From contig CATNEN010000038.1 in the NCBI GenBank assembly GCA_950097015.1, positions 18,486,001 through 18,550,000 of the forward strand: a DNA stretch of 64,000 bases. The letters run 5' to 3'. Origin of the DNA: Macrostomum hystrix. Its lineage: Eukaryota > Platyhelminthes > Macrostomidae. A program made the translations under genes and the position numbers. The notes beneath the pieces were generated by a model that saw only the letters and a list, made by a program, of their open reading frames with translations, was not told where the DNA came from and did no database searches. This document shows, one piece after another, positions 54,401 to 63,064 of the stretch. Position 1 is the first letter of the stretch, and every line of letters begins with the position of its first letter.

Positions 54401-57315
54401 CCTTCGCGACCGTTTCTGGATTGTCCGTGGTCTCTCCACTGTCCGCTCAAGCCTCCGCCAGTGTCTTCCATGCCGATTCACGAAGGGACGCACACTCCCT
54501 CCCCCACAGCATGGCCAGCTACCACCAGAGCGCCTCAACTCATCAGGCCCGGCGTTCAGCTCTCTGCTCGTCGACCAGCTGGGCCCCGTCTTGACGACCG
54601 ATACGAAGACCCGCACTATCAACAAACGATGGGCAATGCTCCTCTGTTGCGCCTCAAGCCGCGCGGTCCATCTCGAGTACCTCCATGACTATTCTGCGGA
54701 CTCAGTTCTCCATGCTTTCGAGCGATTCTGGGCCCGCCGAGGACTCACCGAAGCCAGCATCTTCCTAGACCAGGCAACCGCCTTCCAAGCGGCCGGCAAA
54801 ATCATCGACTCTCTGCTAACACCAACGTTCCAGCACAAACTCCTAGCTGACCTCCAACCATTCGCCACTGCTAGACAACTCCACTTCAAATTCGCACCGG
54901 CACGCGCTCCGTGGCACCAAGGAGCCGTCGAGCGACTGGTTGGGATGGTCAAAGCCAGCCTTCGACCCGCACTTTGGCGCCGGCGGATCTCGGACGAAGA
55001 GTTCCTCACCCTGCTGACAAAGATCGAGGCTGTCTTGAACTCTCGCCCGCTGACATCTTTCTCGAATGACCCTAGCGATACGCGCCCCCTAACGCCAGCC
55101 GATCTCATCGCTCCTAGCGCTCGACTTGACTTGCCTGCAGCGCCTGAGCACCTTTTTCCATCTGCTGGGACCACGACCAGCAACCAACTACGAGCTCTCT
55201 ATCGACGCCGCGAGCAAATCATTGACGCTTTCTGGGCGCGATGGAACCGCGACTACATTCAACAACTCCACTCGATCCACTTACAACACCGTAGACGACA
55301 CGGCGAGCACTCACACCAGCCCCTCGTTGGACAGCTCTACCTCCTCGCCGACCAGACTCCGCGGTCAAACTGGAAGACGTGCCGCGTCATCGAAGTCCAT
55401 CCCGACAGTCATGATATCACCCGTTATGTCACTGTCCGAACGAGCACCGGTCACGAGTCCCGCCGTGCCATCACGCATCTCGTCCCTCTAGAGGCCGACA
55501 TTATCGATTTCCAGACCGCGGCCAACGCCGGCAGGACTCTAGTTCCACCCGGTTCTGGCAGCAAGGACGATCCGGTACAAACCAACCGCGCTCGACGGGC
55601 CATGCGACGACAACTTCTACGTGACTCTCCTTTTAACATTGCGTAACTTCGCCCCCCCACCCTGTCGGAAATGCTTCCTCCAGAACTCCTTCTCGTCGCT
55701 TCCTTCGACTCTCCTCTTTTCTCTCTTGCTCACCAACTAGTTAATCAGTACGTTTCACTGCACTTTAATTGTTTCGCTTTTTATCGTCCTTTTAGCCCAT
55801 AGACTACGCATCCTGCCCGCCCCTTGTTACTCAATCGTTGTCTATGTTTCTAATTCCTTTCTCGGTACAGTTCCCCTTTAGTTGCTTCTAGTGCGCACTA
55901 AGCCCACAAGAGCTTCGAACCAAATACTTTCAATATACAAGTCAAATACAAGCAAAGAAGTTTTGTCCCAAGCGACACTAGCCATACCATGTTACTGTCT
56001 AGCCATACCATGTTACTGTCTAGCCATACCATGTTACTGTCTAGCCATACCATGTTACTGTGTAACCCTACGATATTACTGTCAGCCCTACGATATTACT
56101 GTCGGTCTACCCCTAAAGTATTAAGTGTCTATGCATAACCGTACGACCGTTTAACCCTGTAACCAACAACACTCACTCGGTCTCCAAGCTCTCTTGAGAG
56201 TTCCAAATGGCGCAGACAGCAGATCGATGCCTCCTCGAATTTGCCCAACACTTTCAATGTGTTGCCAAGGTTACCGGACGCCTTAGCTTCGCCAGCTTTG
56301 TCGTCCATTGTTCTGCGGTAGATAGGAATGTAATGCCTTTAAATAAAAACATTTCTAGCTACAGCAGAATACCAAAAATTTGGCACTATTAATTACCTAG
56401 CCAAGCTAAGATCCAGTGTGTGATAATCCAAAGCTTTCGCGTAGTCCTGCAGGTAGAAATGAGCATTTCCCAACTGGCTATAAACTGCCGACAATATTTT
56501 CAAATCGTCTGTGCCAACTTGAACGGCGGCCTCTAGAAATTGAACACCTAGCCGGCATTCGCCGCCTTTGCACAATCGCTCGCCTTCTAGGGCCAATTCT
56601 AGACAGCTGGAATCGTCGCCATGATTTGCAGCAGCCGAGGCAGCCGAGGGTGCCAGATAATTATGGGACCGCCCGGTTACTGGCATAGCAACTGCTGTCA
56701 AGGATTGCTTAGTCAATTTAGTCGACGCCTTTGCTAGATAGAAGTGATTAATAGATTTTGCTGGAATTTTTTGTAGAGTTAGTTACAGTATTTTAGTTAT
56801 AGTCTAAAGTACAAAATGTACTTTTTGTAAAAAAACAATACATGTTAATATTGTTTGATGAATCTGATGATATTACAGGTGTATGACTTGGTGATTTAAT
56901 AATTCTATGGTAGGTTACGATGAGTTATTTGATGAGCTATATTACATTTCCATGGCGTGTATATAACAGCTCACTGGGAGGTAATATTACAGGTCACTGA
57001 CAGGTAATATTACAGGTCACTGTCAGGCAATATTGCAAGTCACTGACAGGTAATATTACTGTTCCATGACATGTAACCATCCATTACAGTTCAATGTCAG
57101 GAAATATGACATTTAAAGAACGGGTAATATTGCAGCTCAATTTTAGGTAATTTCCCCGCTCCTTGGCATGCAGTATTACAATCGCATTCAAATATCAGTG
57201 TCAATAGAAACAGAGAAAATTGATTACCATCGCATGAGCAGGAGGTTAGGGTCAAGCTATCTGATGTAATTGTGGCAGATTCCGTGCCCGACACTTCATC
57301 GTAGATGTCTGGCAT
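45436..57315 (-). CDS. GPSM2: G-protein signalling modulator 2 (Pins/LGN), spindle-orientation adaptor
   Basis: Pins/LGN links cortical G-alpha(i)-GDP to NuMA/Mud and dynein to orient mitotic spindles. Six minus-strand exons in consistent phase: 57315-57228, 56733-56397, 56312-56177, 48737-48219, 47868-47136, 45827-45436; 734 residues. The TPR half is near-identical to vertebrate LGN (SCLELALEGERLCKGGECR; YSQLGNAHFYLQDYAKALDY; GEAKASGNLGNTLKVLG; GNLGNTHYLLGNFHEA; ACYSLGNTCTLMRDY; ACWSLGNAHAAVGENAK). The GoLoco half has three good motifs (DLFLDLISRCQGRRMDEQR; AFLDMIAGVQGSRMNDQR, formed across a splice; AFFDMLMRCQATRLDEQR). A fourth, DDVFGQIARQSQ, runs into poly-Gln and lacks the G-alpha-contacting DQR. 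Poly-Gln and poly-Ala runs are unusual additions. The 7.4-kb intron after exon 3 contains a BEL/Pao retrotransposon in the opposite orientation. The first exon is supported by phase and splice sites but not by homology; otherwise translation may start at ATG 56686. Confidence 0.9.
46065..46930. repeat. 28-bp minisatellite with a 54-bp higher-order block, in Pins intron
   Basis: Copies of ctacacaatctcgaagggag + atccccag. At 46598-46740 three units are fused to an extra 26-bp cassette containing the palindromic ggcgctgcgcc. Another subfamily carries catctgtgtagaag. Confidence 0.93.
48785..48960. repeat. ~24-bp minisatellite in Pins intron
   Basis: About 7 copies of tgtacattggggttgtgtag + ctga, immediately upstream (in gene direction) of the exon at 48737. 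Confidence 0.9.
48961..49504. other. Pins intron DNA
   Basis: AT-rich, no feature recognised. Confidence 0.5.
49505..49607. repeat. 21-bp minisatellite, left part (split by LTR element)
   Basis: Units of ctagccataccatgttactg plus t. The array continues at 55978, so the retrotransposon landed inside it. Confidence 0.9.
49608..49922 (+). repeat. 5' LTR of BEL/Pao element
   Basis: 315 bp, begins TG and ends CA, matching 55663-55977 with a single observed difference. Confidence 0.95.
49926..49939 (+). promoter_or_regulatory. Primer binding site of BEL/Pao element
   Basis: tggtagcagagcgc lies three bases after the 5' LTR. TGG is complementary to the CCA end of a tRNA; the primer tRNA itself cannot be named from this alone. 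Confidence 0.7.
49969..52401 (+). CDS. BEL/Pao Gag-protease polyprotein
   Basis: 810 codons from the first ATG after the primer site. Residues about 28-105 are a run of SGLAAP-type heptads. Residues about 160-360 match the Gag region DUF1759 (FDGEDPASFPAFWSSF, LAGAALRKLGG). A zinc knuckle CVYCERSGHSSQTC (CX2CX4HX4C) follows, then a Cys/His cluster. The retropepsin region has VLIDGGCSFTYI (DGG where most have D-S/T-G) and LLIGNDYAQRLIG. The frame stops at 52401 while homology to the reverse-transcriptase lead-in passes into another frame near 52,340. Confidence 0.85.
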   Translation: MKTRSTTRGKLGHKSQSRVRPTYTNLTTSGLAASASGLAAPASGLAAPASGLAAPTSGLTAPTSGLAAPTSGLAAPTSGLAAPTSGLAAATSGLAAPTSGLAAPASPVGSIAFGVPNQQDAVQQLIGAMAQMMQQNQLLVQQLHINQTTSQPAPPTPRPTSLFGDTVLRNVQLQGFDGEDPASFPAFWSSFTYRIDSSNYTDVDKFEALRGLLAGAALRKLGGLDACQPGAYNQACQILQANYGDLWEQKSTCFRRLLAMPQLCNIDHQSLEEFSDTLRLTVGQLTRLGETSAALDPYVHALWPKLPSALQSDIQDVRCKALQPLIPTMQELQGHLDNKLRAIRASQTNYATAAFAPYAGASLINAATNRSVTSSTPSAGHVHTRAHAPICVYCERSGHSSQTCGVISKPDDRLRIIRSKALCLNCLRSHATSNCSSRNRCRECRALHHTSLHGARFNPPPQVLHVDSTAKANSNLDSTTALPTAFANLKAMNDNTINTVSCISSTCDELIRPSIMATFSATAVNPTSGGTTRVSVLIDGGCSFTYIKIDVARKLGLRLHRRISLDSSSCHTNSRRRVTADIVELELSTPDGRRLPLRVLATEHIAPPIHIPAVQLPSDILATLQHLPHGIANLPPSQDGELELDLLIGNDYAQRLIGPSVPAIPLRQSLTAHLTPFGAVLTGCLENTDDCKSSGLLNSSQLIANSLLSQSRPDNLECLVDRMTSLELLGIERGAEQPNPRGDVLTKDLLDSATRGSDGRYSVALPFKPGAEQLPSNFGQAWGRAQATHRRLYRRSVKSTMESLKSTKQK
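50050..50285 (+). repeat. 21-bp coding repeat in gag
   Basis: About 11 copies of accagcggcctcgccgcacc + t, encoding the heptad repeats; the period keeps the frame open. Confidence 0.92.
52119..55646 (+). CDS. BEL/Pao Pol polyprotein (RT, RNase H, integrase)
   Basis: Open for 1175 codons in the -1 frame relative to gag, overlapping it by 283 bp; genuine homology begins near 52,350. Reverse transcriptase: LSDIQAAFYQVLV, MGARLSPWILA and the catalytic box YVDN (second Asp replaced by Asn, as in several Pao elements). RNase H: IFSDASPRAYGY and HFMDSQIVL. Integrase: the zinc-binding H-H-C-C (ILYFHKLDCHSS, CLPCRF), catalytic Asp in LLVDQLGP, Asp in FLDQATAF and Glu in GAVERLVG. The C-terminal DUF5641-like region has LYRRREQIIDAFWARW. 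Whether gag and pol join by programmed frameshifting or are split by a point lesion cannot be told from one copy. Confidence 0.9.
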   Translation: MSGRPNDQPRAARHRKRGRTTQSTRRRFDERPPGLGHTWIGRSLLGRITLQAWSGATPIKLRTSLGSRSGYTPSSLQAERQEYYGEFEKHKAEVILEIVDDTSPKGKIIHVLPHFPVIKMSSNTTKVRPVVDASAPTSLGGVSLNDLMESGPNLLTNLFKVQLRLRTSKFICLSDIQAAFYQVLVHEHCRDAQRVILPKNIDLPLTRDNFQVWRFTRIVMGARLSPWILAAVIRKLCLDAMDSGKSGLSSRQLEQLPYSLYVDNLVQGYDVQEEGPRIVAATRALFRSAGFHLRQFAASDPGALCDVPWADQIHEPVVKSLGILWDTQSDQLSLASPQLKLDPNLNRASLLKGISTPYDPCGYAAPLLLAGRLLYHESFGPMDAWNKPASTDTVESWRRLLNDFNEICRITVPRRCLADQALPSRLVIFSDASPRAYGYTIYLHQNGKDLTNCCLINAKARLAPSGRKNVLITVPRLELWAALIANRAAIFLRDSFNLGKRLSGITHFMDSQIVLHWIHNGAKLRPYEARRVQEILESNLTDDYRYVNTAENPADCCTRPLTLSQLLNSNFFTGPRFLRQPHGEWPSQTTPTPTNSTILQGIPPAQKKTKKTSAFLSASNRCVPPADMDINRFGKLSALLGTLAYVIRFVKRRNRVTAPDASERQAALHLWIKWVQRERYADEINAIQEGRPKSCKIVAQLDLFLDDEGLIRLKSRMANATLDADAIYPMLLPPDHHLTHLLILYFHKLDCHSSAISVLRSLRDRFWIVRGLSTVRSSLRQCLPCRFTKGRTLPPPQHGQLPPERLNSSGPAFSSLLVDQLGPVLTTDTKTRTINKRWAMLLCCASSRAVHLEYLHDYSADSVLHAFERFWARRGLTEASIFLDQATAFQAAGKIIDSLLTPTFQHKLLADLQPFATARQLHFKFAPARAPWHQGAVERLVGMVKASLRPALWRRRISDEEFLTLLTKIEAVLNSRPLTSFSNDPSDTRPLTPADLIAPSARLDLPAAPEHLFPSAGTTTSNQLRALYRRREQIIDAFWARWNRDYIQQLHSIHLQHRRRHGEHSHQPLVGQLYLLADQTPRSNWKTCRVIEVHPDSHDITRYVTVRTSTGHESRRAITHLVPLEADIIDFQTAANAGRTLVPPGSGSKDDPVQTNRARRAMRRQLLRDSPFNIA
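55663..55977 (+). repeat. 3' LTR of BEL/Pao element
   Basis: 315 bp, partner of the 5' LTR; followed directly by the ctagc duplication. Confidence 0.95.
55978..56115. repeat. 21-bp minisatellite, right part (split by LTR element)
   Basis: Continuation of the 49505-49607 array: ctagccataccatgttactg + t, decaying into tacgatattactgtcag units. Confidence 0.9.
56960..57165. repeat. ~23-bp degenerate minisatellite in Pins intron 1
   Basis: About 8 loose copies of aggtaatattacaggtcact + gac. More diverged than most arrays here, so probably older. Confidence 0.75.
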
Positions 57316-58139
57316 AATTAATTAGACAGTTACAAATGAACTATATTATATTAAATTATACTCGCCATGTTGTCTTATTGAGGAAGGCAAATAGAGTAAG
57401 TAGAAAGGAAGATTTTAGCAAGAGTTCGCTAATAGACTAAAAACTAGCAACACTAAGCTTGTAGAATAAGACCAAGTGGAAGTAGAAACTAAGAACAGAA
57501 TAAAGAAAACGACTAGACGATTAGACGGAGCTAGCAACTTTCATAGCTGGCCGCCAAATATATGCCTTAGGATCAGTTTGGAACAGGGCAGGGCGGCAAG
57601 GCTATAAGAAGGGGGAGGCGGCAGATACGACCAGGGGAGGCGATAGCGCGATCGCAGTTGGCGTACGAATTTAAACAGAAAGCAGAAAGAGAGAGAAGGC
57701 GAGACAGGAAGACAGAGAGAGGAAGAGGAAGAAACAAAAAAATTAACATCGGCACAGAAGAGGCGAGAGTGTGCACACTTCGGGGCACGAGGTTAAATCC
57801 ACTCCCCCACCTCGGATAGGATAGAAACTAAGACAGACACACACAGAGAGACAAAGTTTTTATTTAATCCAATAGGGAAAGTGTAGCAGAAGGGAAAACT
57901 GTTATTCAAATAGTGGCCCTAGAGAAATATGGCAGCCGAGGACAGGGTAGCGCAGGGACGCGTTGATGCTAGAATCTAACTTCAAAGGAAAATAATTACA
58001 CCCGAGCGTAGCAAGGTAGGATAATTAAATTAGGAAGGAAACAAAGAAGTCAGAGCCTTAAGGGCTGGCTCTAATTATAAGCTAAGTTGGGTCCGATTGA
58101 ATTATAACAATTTTATACTAGACGCCGAGTGCACTGAGA
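57316..58139. other. Probable promoter / 5' region of Pins
   Basis: Upstream of the predicted Pins ATG. The 57,560-57,800 part is GC-richer and purine-rich on the plus strand. No promoter motif is decisive. Confidence 0.35.
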
Positions 58140-58340
58140 TTTCATCATTAATGAGCTGCTAGTGCCAGATAAAATAATCACTGGATATTGGACTTCTGAC
58201 TGAGAGGTCGAAAGTTCGAATTCTAAGCCGAAGGGAGACCAGTTTTTGTTACCCGAGCAAGAGGATAAATTGACTTTAACTAATTCTTCAGCTCATCGAG
58301 ATGTAAATGGTTACAGAGACCATGTCCACTGTACTGTCCA
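58140..58340 (+). mobile_element. tRNA-derived SINE, family B-like
   Basis: ggtcgaaagttcgaattcta carries a B-box-like AGTTCGAATTC. The body gttacccgagcaagaggata with a following core cagctcatcgagatgtaaatgg corresponds to the family B core near 4.6 kb. Confidence 0.5.
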
Positions 58341-59485
58341 CTTCAAGTTTAGTGACTTTTAAAGTACAGTGCAATAGCTGTAGCAGTACAGGCTTTCATT
58401 CTGGACCAAAGAAGCTAGGTGTAATAATTTATATTCATCTAATTAACTCATAATTGCAGTGAGGAACCATTTAGATAGGTTAATTTTTAATGAAAGACCA
58501 GATAAATAGTGATCCCTTAATTGATGGAACAGTTAAAATAGGTTGTCACCAGTTAAACAGGGCCTTTCATACCACAAGTTTGAAATACTGCTTTCATACT
58601 CAGCAGTATAATTATGCAAGCACTGTATGTTTAGATAAAGACAAGTAAATTATTATTTCATTTTTAATGAACTGTTGATAAGATTGCTGAACTTAGAAAT
58701 AAAACTAAAATGTTCAAAACTATAGCTCTAAACTTTTCTAGAAACATAGAAGCGAGTTTTAACAATCACAGAATTAGATAATTGAAAGCACCAATCACAG
58801 TTGTAATTTCCACTTTCTTTTTTAAAAAGTCAGAGCAATTTTGAGAACAAACACACATACACGACAATGTCCACATAGACATAATATATAGTAATTAATT
58901 ATATTTAATATAGATCAAAAAATATCTTATATATCATAGATATTATTGTCATTAAAATGAAATTACAGTTAATTTTGTACAATCGAATGAAGCTAAAATA
59001 AATAGCTAGAATGCCATGTTTTTAATGTTTGACAGATCAAACATTTTCAGCAGTCAAAATGCATCCTCGATATGAACACTATCATTTTATTGAAGCACAT
59101 ATATAAGCCTAACTTTTGCTTAAGACAATAAGACTATATAGGACTAAAGGATTGTTTTCTCACAATCTTTAATACTACTAAACTAATTTTTACCATTTAT
59201 TTACTATTCACCAAAAAATGCCAAATATAATCTGACTAAATTTGCTGATACTTTAAGACAAAATGTCTTTCCACAGCATGCAGACTAGTATAAAATGACA
59301 TATCTATGAGCATATCTATTTGCAAACACACTAGACAACCAAACTTTGCATGTAGGAATGTTGCAACTACAAGTTGCAAGACCCAGCCAATTGCTAACTG
59401 AACTTCAATGGAAAATAGCACACAATAGGAACCCAACCCTAGCTTGACAGTGACTATAAATAGAGATAAATGCACAGGAAATGAA
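58341..59485. other. AT-rich intergenic DNA
   Basis: No gene or array is seen. Confidence 0.5.
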
Positions 59486-59660
59486 TGCCAAGACAGGGAC
59501 TACTAAAACACTCGGGATGCGAAACGAGCCAAATCATGGTGAAAAAAAGTTGGGGGCTCTTTTGAAGGCAGTGTTCTATGGCGATTCCAACTGCAACTCT
59601 CAAGTCTCAAGAAGTGTGAGGGCAAAGAACAAGCCCCCAACTCTTGTGCGAATGTGAAAA

Positions 59661-59795
59661 ATGCCGAGAAAGTGCAGCGTCTATAACTGCAGATCAAACT
59701 ATAACTCAGAATAAAGCCGAAAAAAGATATTTGCCTTTCCTCGAGATGCACAAGAACGGGAGCGTTGGAGACAGACCCTACCAAATATTTTGGAG
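59661..59795 (+). pseudogene. THAP-domain exon of P-like transposase
   Basis: ATG start, MPRKCSVYNCRSNYNSE, then a stop codon (59712-59714), then KKIFAFPRDAQERERWRQTL, ending at a donor GTAAG. The first Cys pair and the FP-W spacing are typical of the THAP zinc-finger DNA-binding domain, which in P transposases recognises the element's ends. The premature stop disables it. Confidence 0.8.
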
Positions 59796-60179
59796 GTAAG
59801 AAACATGTTAATATTAAGCGATCATATGCGTCGGTGCAAATCGAATGCAAACTAATTATTAAAAATGACGACTATGATAAAATTTACAATTCTAGAAAGT
59901 GACTGAACACATGGGCATCTGCCAAAAGCACTGGCCAAGAGACTCCCCCATGTTGAAGAATGGTTGACATGAAAGACCGAAAGATCCACCTTCTGTCTTC
60001 TCTAAGGCAGAATCTTCTCTCTCTTCTTTCCCACTTTGTGCTTTATACAGACGCAAGGTACACATAGCTAAAGGCAGATTGCAACCGAAAATTTATTGTT
60101 TAATTGCATGCTCATCATGATTGACTACCATTCAAAACTCTAAATTTCAGGCAGTGATTGACAAGTAGACATTCGAGGT

Positions 60180-61203
60180 GTGGCATCTGGCACTAGGAAC
60201 GTGGATGCAGATGAACTGGAAGCATTTCGACAGCTGGATGTCTTGCCCGAATGGGAAACGTTCCAAGTGGTTGTCAAGGGCGCGGAAGTTGTGACTCAGC
60301 ATGCGTTGATCGCCACCATCCTTGGCGAAGAAGTCTACCTGTTTTCGTTAGATGCGGATGGAGAACTTTCTGTTCGAGTTTTTATTGCCCCAAACTTCTC
60401 CGTTCGCGCATTCATTATGCACACGCCTGTTCTGATTTGAGACTTGTTGGGATTTCAACTGACACTAAAGTATTGGTCCCAATTGGATATTGGATGCTGT
60501 CATTGTGCGTTGCAAGAATTCCGACTCTAAAGTTCAACACAAGGTAACAGCATTTGTAAAGAAAATGCAGAGTACTTTGGCCGCAAATACCGAGCTTGAA
60601 TCCTGGATTGATCCATCGATAATGTTTTTGATTCAGCAACTGAGGCTTGCACTAGTCAGTTCCAACAATCGCTGCTACGACATCACGCTGGTGCGACAAG
60701 CGGCCTTGCTATATTTGATCAGTAGCTCAGCAAACTCACAGATAAGGAAGCTGTTGCCATTGCCTCATCCCAGAACACTGCACATGCAGCTTGCCGGCAC
60801 AGGGGAAGTCAGAACAGAAACTGACGCTGCACAGGTGACTCAAACGGTGTTTGCAAGTCTGTCTGAAATCCAGCGAAACTGCGTTGTTATGTTCGACGAA
60901 ATGTATGTTCAGCCATCATTTCGCTACTGCTGTCGCCACCTTCTGGGACGATCTGTTGACAACCCAAGCCAGGCAGCTCGCACGATTCTGGCTATAATGG
61001 TGAAGCCACTATTTGGAGGAGTACCATTTGTTATTCGGCTACTTCCAACCTATCTCTTAACGGCAGAGTTTCTGAAAATGAACGTCAGCCTGTGCATTAA
61101 AACAATCAATCAAAATGGTGGTCGCGTTGTTGCTCTGGTCTGTGACAACCACCCAGCCAATCGCCGATGCTTTGCTTTATTTAACGATGGAAGTGAACCA
61201 TGA
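60180..61203 (+). pseudogene. P-element transposase catalytic region, frameshifted
   Basis: The first part (60180-60440) is in one frame; the second (about 60490-61203) is in another and open for 237 codons. CVVMFDEMYVQPSFRY matches the DEM-type motif with the first catalytic Asp of P transposases, and VVALVCDNHPANRRCFALFN matches the downstream Asp/Asn region. The C-terminal third of a full transposase is missing. Confidence 0.8.
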
Positions 61204-61775
61204 TGGAAGTGAACCACAATGGATTGGGAAGGATCCTGCGCAGGTGTCGAAATTTTACATGATCGTTGACTTCACATTCACATTCTGAAGTGCATTTGCA
61301 ACAATTGGCAAACTGAATCCAATGGAACCTTAACTATTCAACCGCCAGGTGCAGACCTTAGTACCCCAGTTCTTCCTATGCAGGTCCTCATCCTTGTATG
61401 AGTTCCTCCTCAAATAAGCTATGTTCAGTTCCATTCCGAGCTATATAAACCATGCTACATTCAAACCCTTTCTTCATGTTTTTCTCACGTGCTTAAATGT
61501 ATGTCATTGTACTCTGTACAGCCGTGTTTTACTACTCAAAGACAACAGAAAACATATTTAGTAAATATTACTAACAAACTTTTAGAGAACCTTCTATACC
61601 CTTTGAAGCAAAAATAATAGAACTGTGGCCTTAGTCTTTTCAGCAGCTCAGCTGATCGTAATGCATTTAATGCATGAAAAATTGGGGGCCCATAGACTTA
61701 AATGAGCCCCCACCTTTTTCACCATGATTTGGCTCGTTTTGCATCCTAAGTGTTTTAGTAGTCCCTGTGCCAAGA

Positions 61776-62799
61776 ATGAAGTAAAATGTCTAAGCGAAGA
61801 GTTGCTGTACACAAATACTCTATTATCAGTGCTGACAGACTGAAAGGTTGCTATTTGTTGGCAAACATCCTAAGAAGCCTAAAACAATTGAATGTTGCAA
61901 CACCTTAACAACCACTACAAAAAGCTAAATGGGGAGCAACAAGGAAAAACAATTCAGCTTAACAAAATGAAATAGGGACTCTTTCTTAGAAATTGTTTTC
62001 CTCAAAAATTATTTTGTTTAAATGCACCACTTTTTTTAATGCACATTTTTAATGCAACAAATTCATAAAAGCTTTTTGAATTTGCTTTATGAAGTGGAGA
62101 AACTTGAGGAAGGACATAAAAAGAAGGTATAAGGAAACATGTGAGAGGGAGTAAAAATTTATTGTTTTAGTCATATATGAACAATGTTCAGAATAAGAAA
62201 GTTGGACATGGTAGGCCTAATTAATGTGTTTGTCTAAAAAGTTATTTCAAGAAAGGGAAGTGATTTTAAAAAGTGAAAGAAGGAAAGCTATAACCCTAGA
62301 TCCACTGGTAAGCCCAAGACAGACTTGACAAATAATTGAAGAGTGATAAGACTTAAAGAATAATTGCCAAAGAGTGATAAAGAAGGATAAAGACAGATAA
62401 ACAGTCAGAGACATATAAAGACATATAAGAGAATAATTACAGAAGTGATACAGTAAAGTTATTTAAGTACAAGTAAATAGAAAGGATAAAAGTTGGCCAT
62501 ATTAAACATATAATGCTACCATATGAATTACATAATGCTACCAATTTGAATTCTAAATAAGAAATACATAAAGTAAATAGGCCTAACTAAAGATACTTAG
62601 GCCCCTATAAGTATGCCATAAGACAATTTTTGAATTATTATTCTCCAAAATCATATTTAACAGAATCGTTTCAGACGGCAACATAACGAAACATAACAAA
62701 ATGCAATAGGAGACAACAAGAGACAGTCAGACACATGCTAGAAACCTCAGAGTCTGTAGGCCTACCAATTACACGGGGTAGTAGTGAGCCACCTAGAAT
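61776..62799. other. AT-rich intergenic DNA
   Basis: No gene or array. Around 62,310-62,480 ataaagacagataaaca-like purine-rich sequence recurs loosely without a clear period. Confidence 0.5.
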
Positions 62800-63010
62800 A
62801 AAAGATTCGTGAAGATCTTCCGCCGGAAGCACCGGCGCCAGAGAAACTCTTCTAGGTGTGTCTCGAATAGTGCCTTTGATGTTCCATGCATGGACTGCAG
62901 TCTGGCATTGACATGGGCCTATGTGCCTTCAATGGTGTTGGTATGGACCATTGGATTGTTGGGGTCCACAAAGTTGAGCCAGTGATTGACAGGTGGTACA
63001 GTACAATGGT
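62800..63010 (-). pseudogene. Merlin / IS1016-like transposase remnant
   Basis: The minus strand reads VNHWLNFVDPNNPMVHTNTIEGT, a stop, then AHVNARLQSMHG and FLWRRCF. The NF-VDP-----H-TNTIEGxW block is a signature of Merlin/ISXO2-type DDE transposases. The Trp after TNTIEG has become a stop. Only the C-terminal part is left and no ends were identified. Confidence 0.7.
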
Positions 63011-63064
63011 TGTAGGAGCTGGTGGACATACTGCCATGTTGGAAACTTGAGATTGAGTTGTCAA

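Larger units (their letters stand above)
49608..55977 (+). mobile_element. BEL/Pao LTR retrotransposon, near-intact, recent insertion
   Basis: A 6370-bp element with 315-bp LTRs (tgtcgg...gcgaca), flanked by a perfect 5-bp target duplication ctagc (49603-49607 and 55978-55982). By eye the two LTRs differ at one site only (cgtcgt/cgtcgc near 49643 and 55698), indicating a very recent insertion. Gene order is Gag, protease, reverse transcriptase, RNase H, integrase, as in BEL/Pao. It lies antisense in a Pins intron. The sequence before the 3' LTR is cytosine-rich (gcccccccaccc), not a plus-strand purine tract. Confidence 0.95.
59494..61767 (+). mobile_element. P-element-like (THAP) DNA transposon, dead but with intact ends
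   Basis: A 2274-bp element with terminal inverted repeats of roughly 80 bp starting cagggactactaaaacact, flanked by a perfect 8-bp duplication tgccaaga (59486-59493 and 61768-61775), as for P elements. It encodes a THAP domain and P-type transposase pieces on the plus strand. It is shorter than typical autonomous P elements (about 3 kb) and its frames are broken. Confidence 0.88.
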
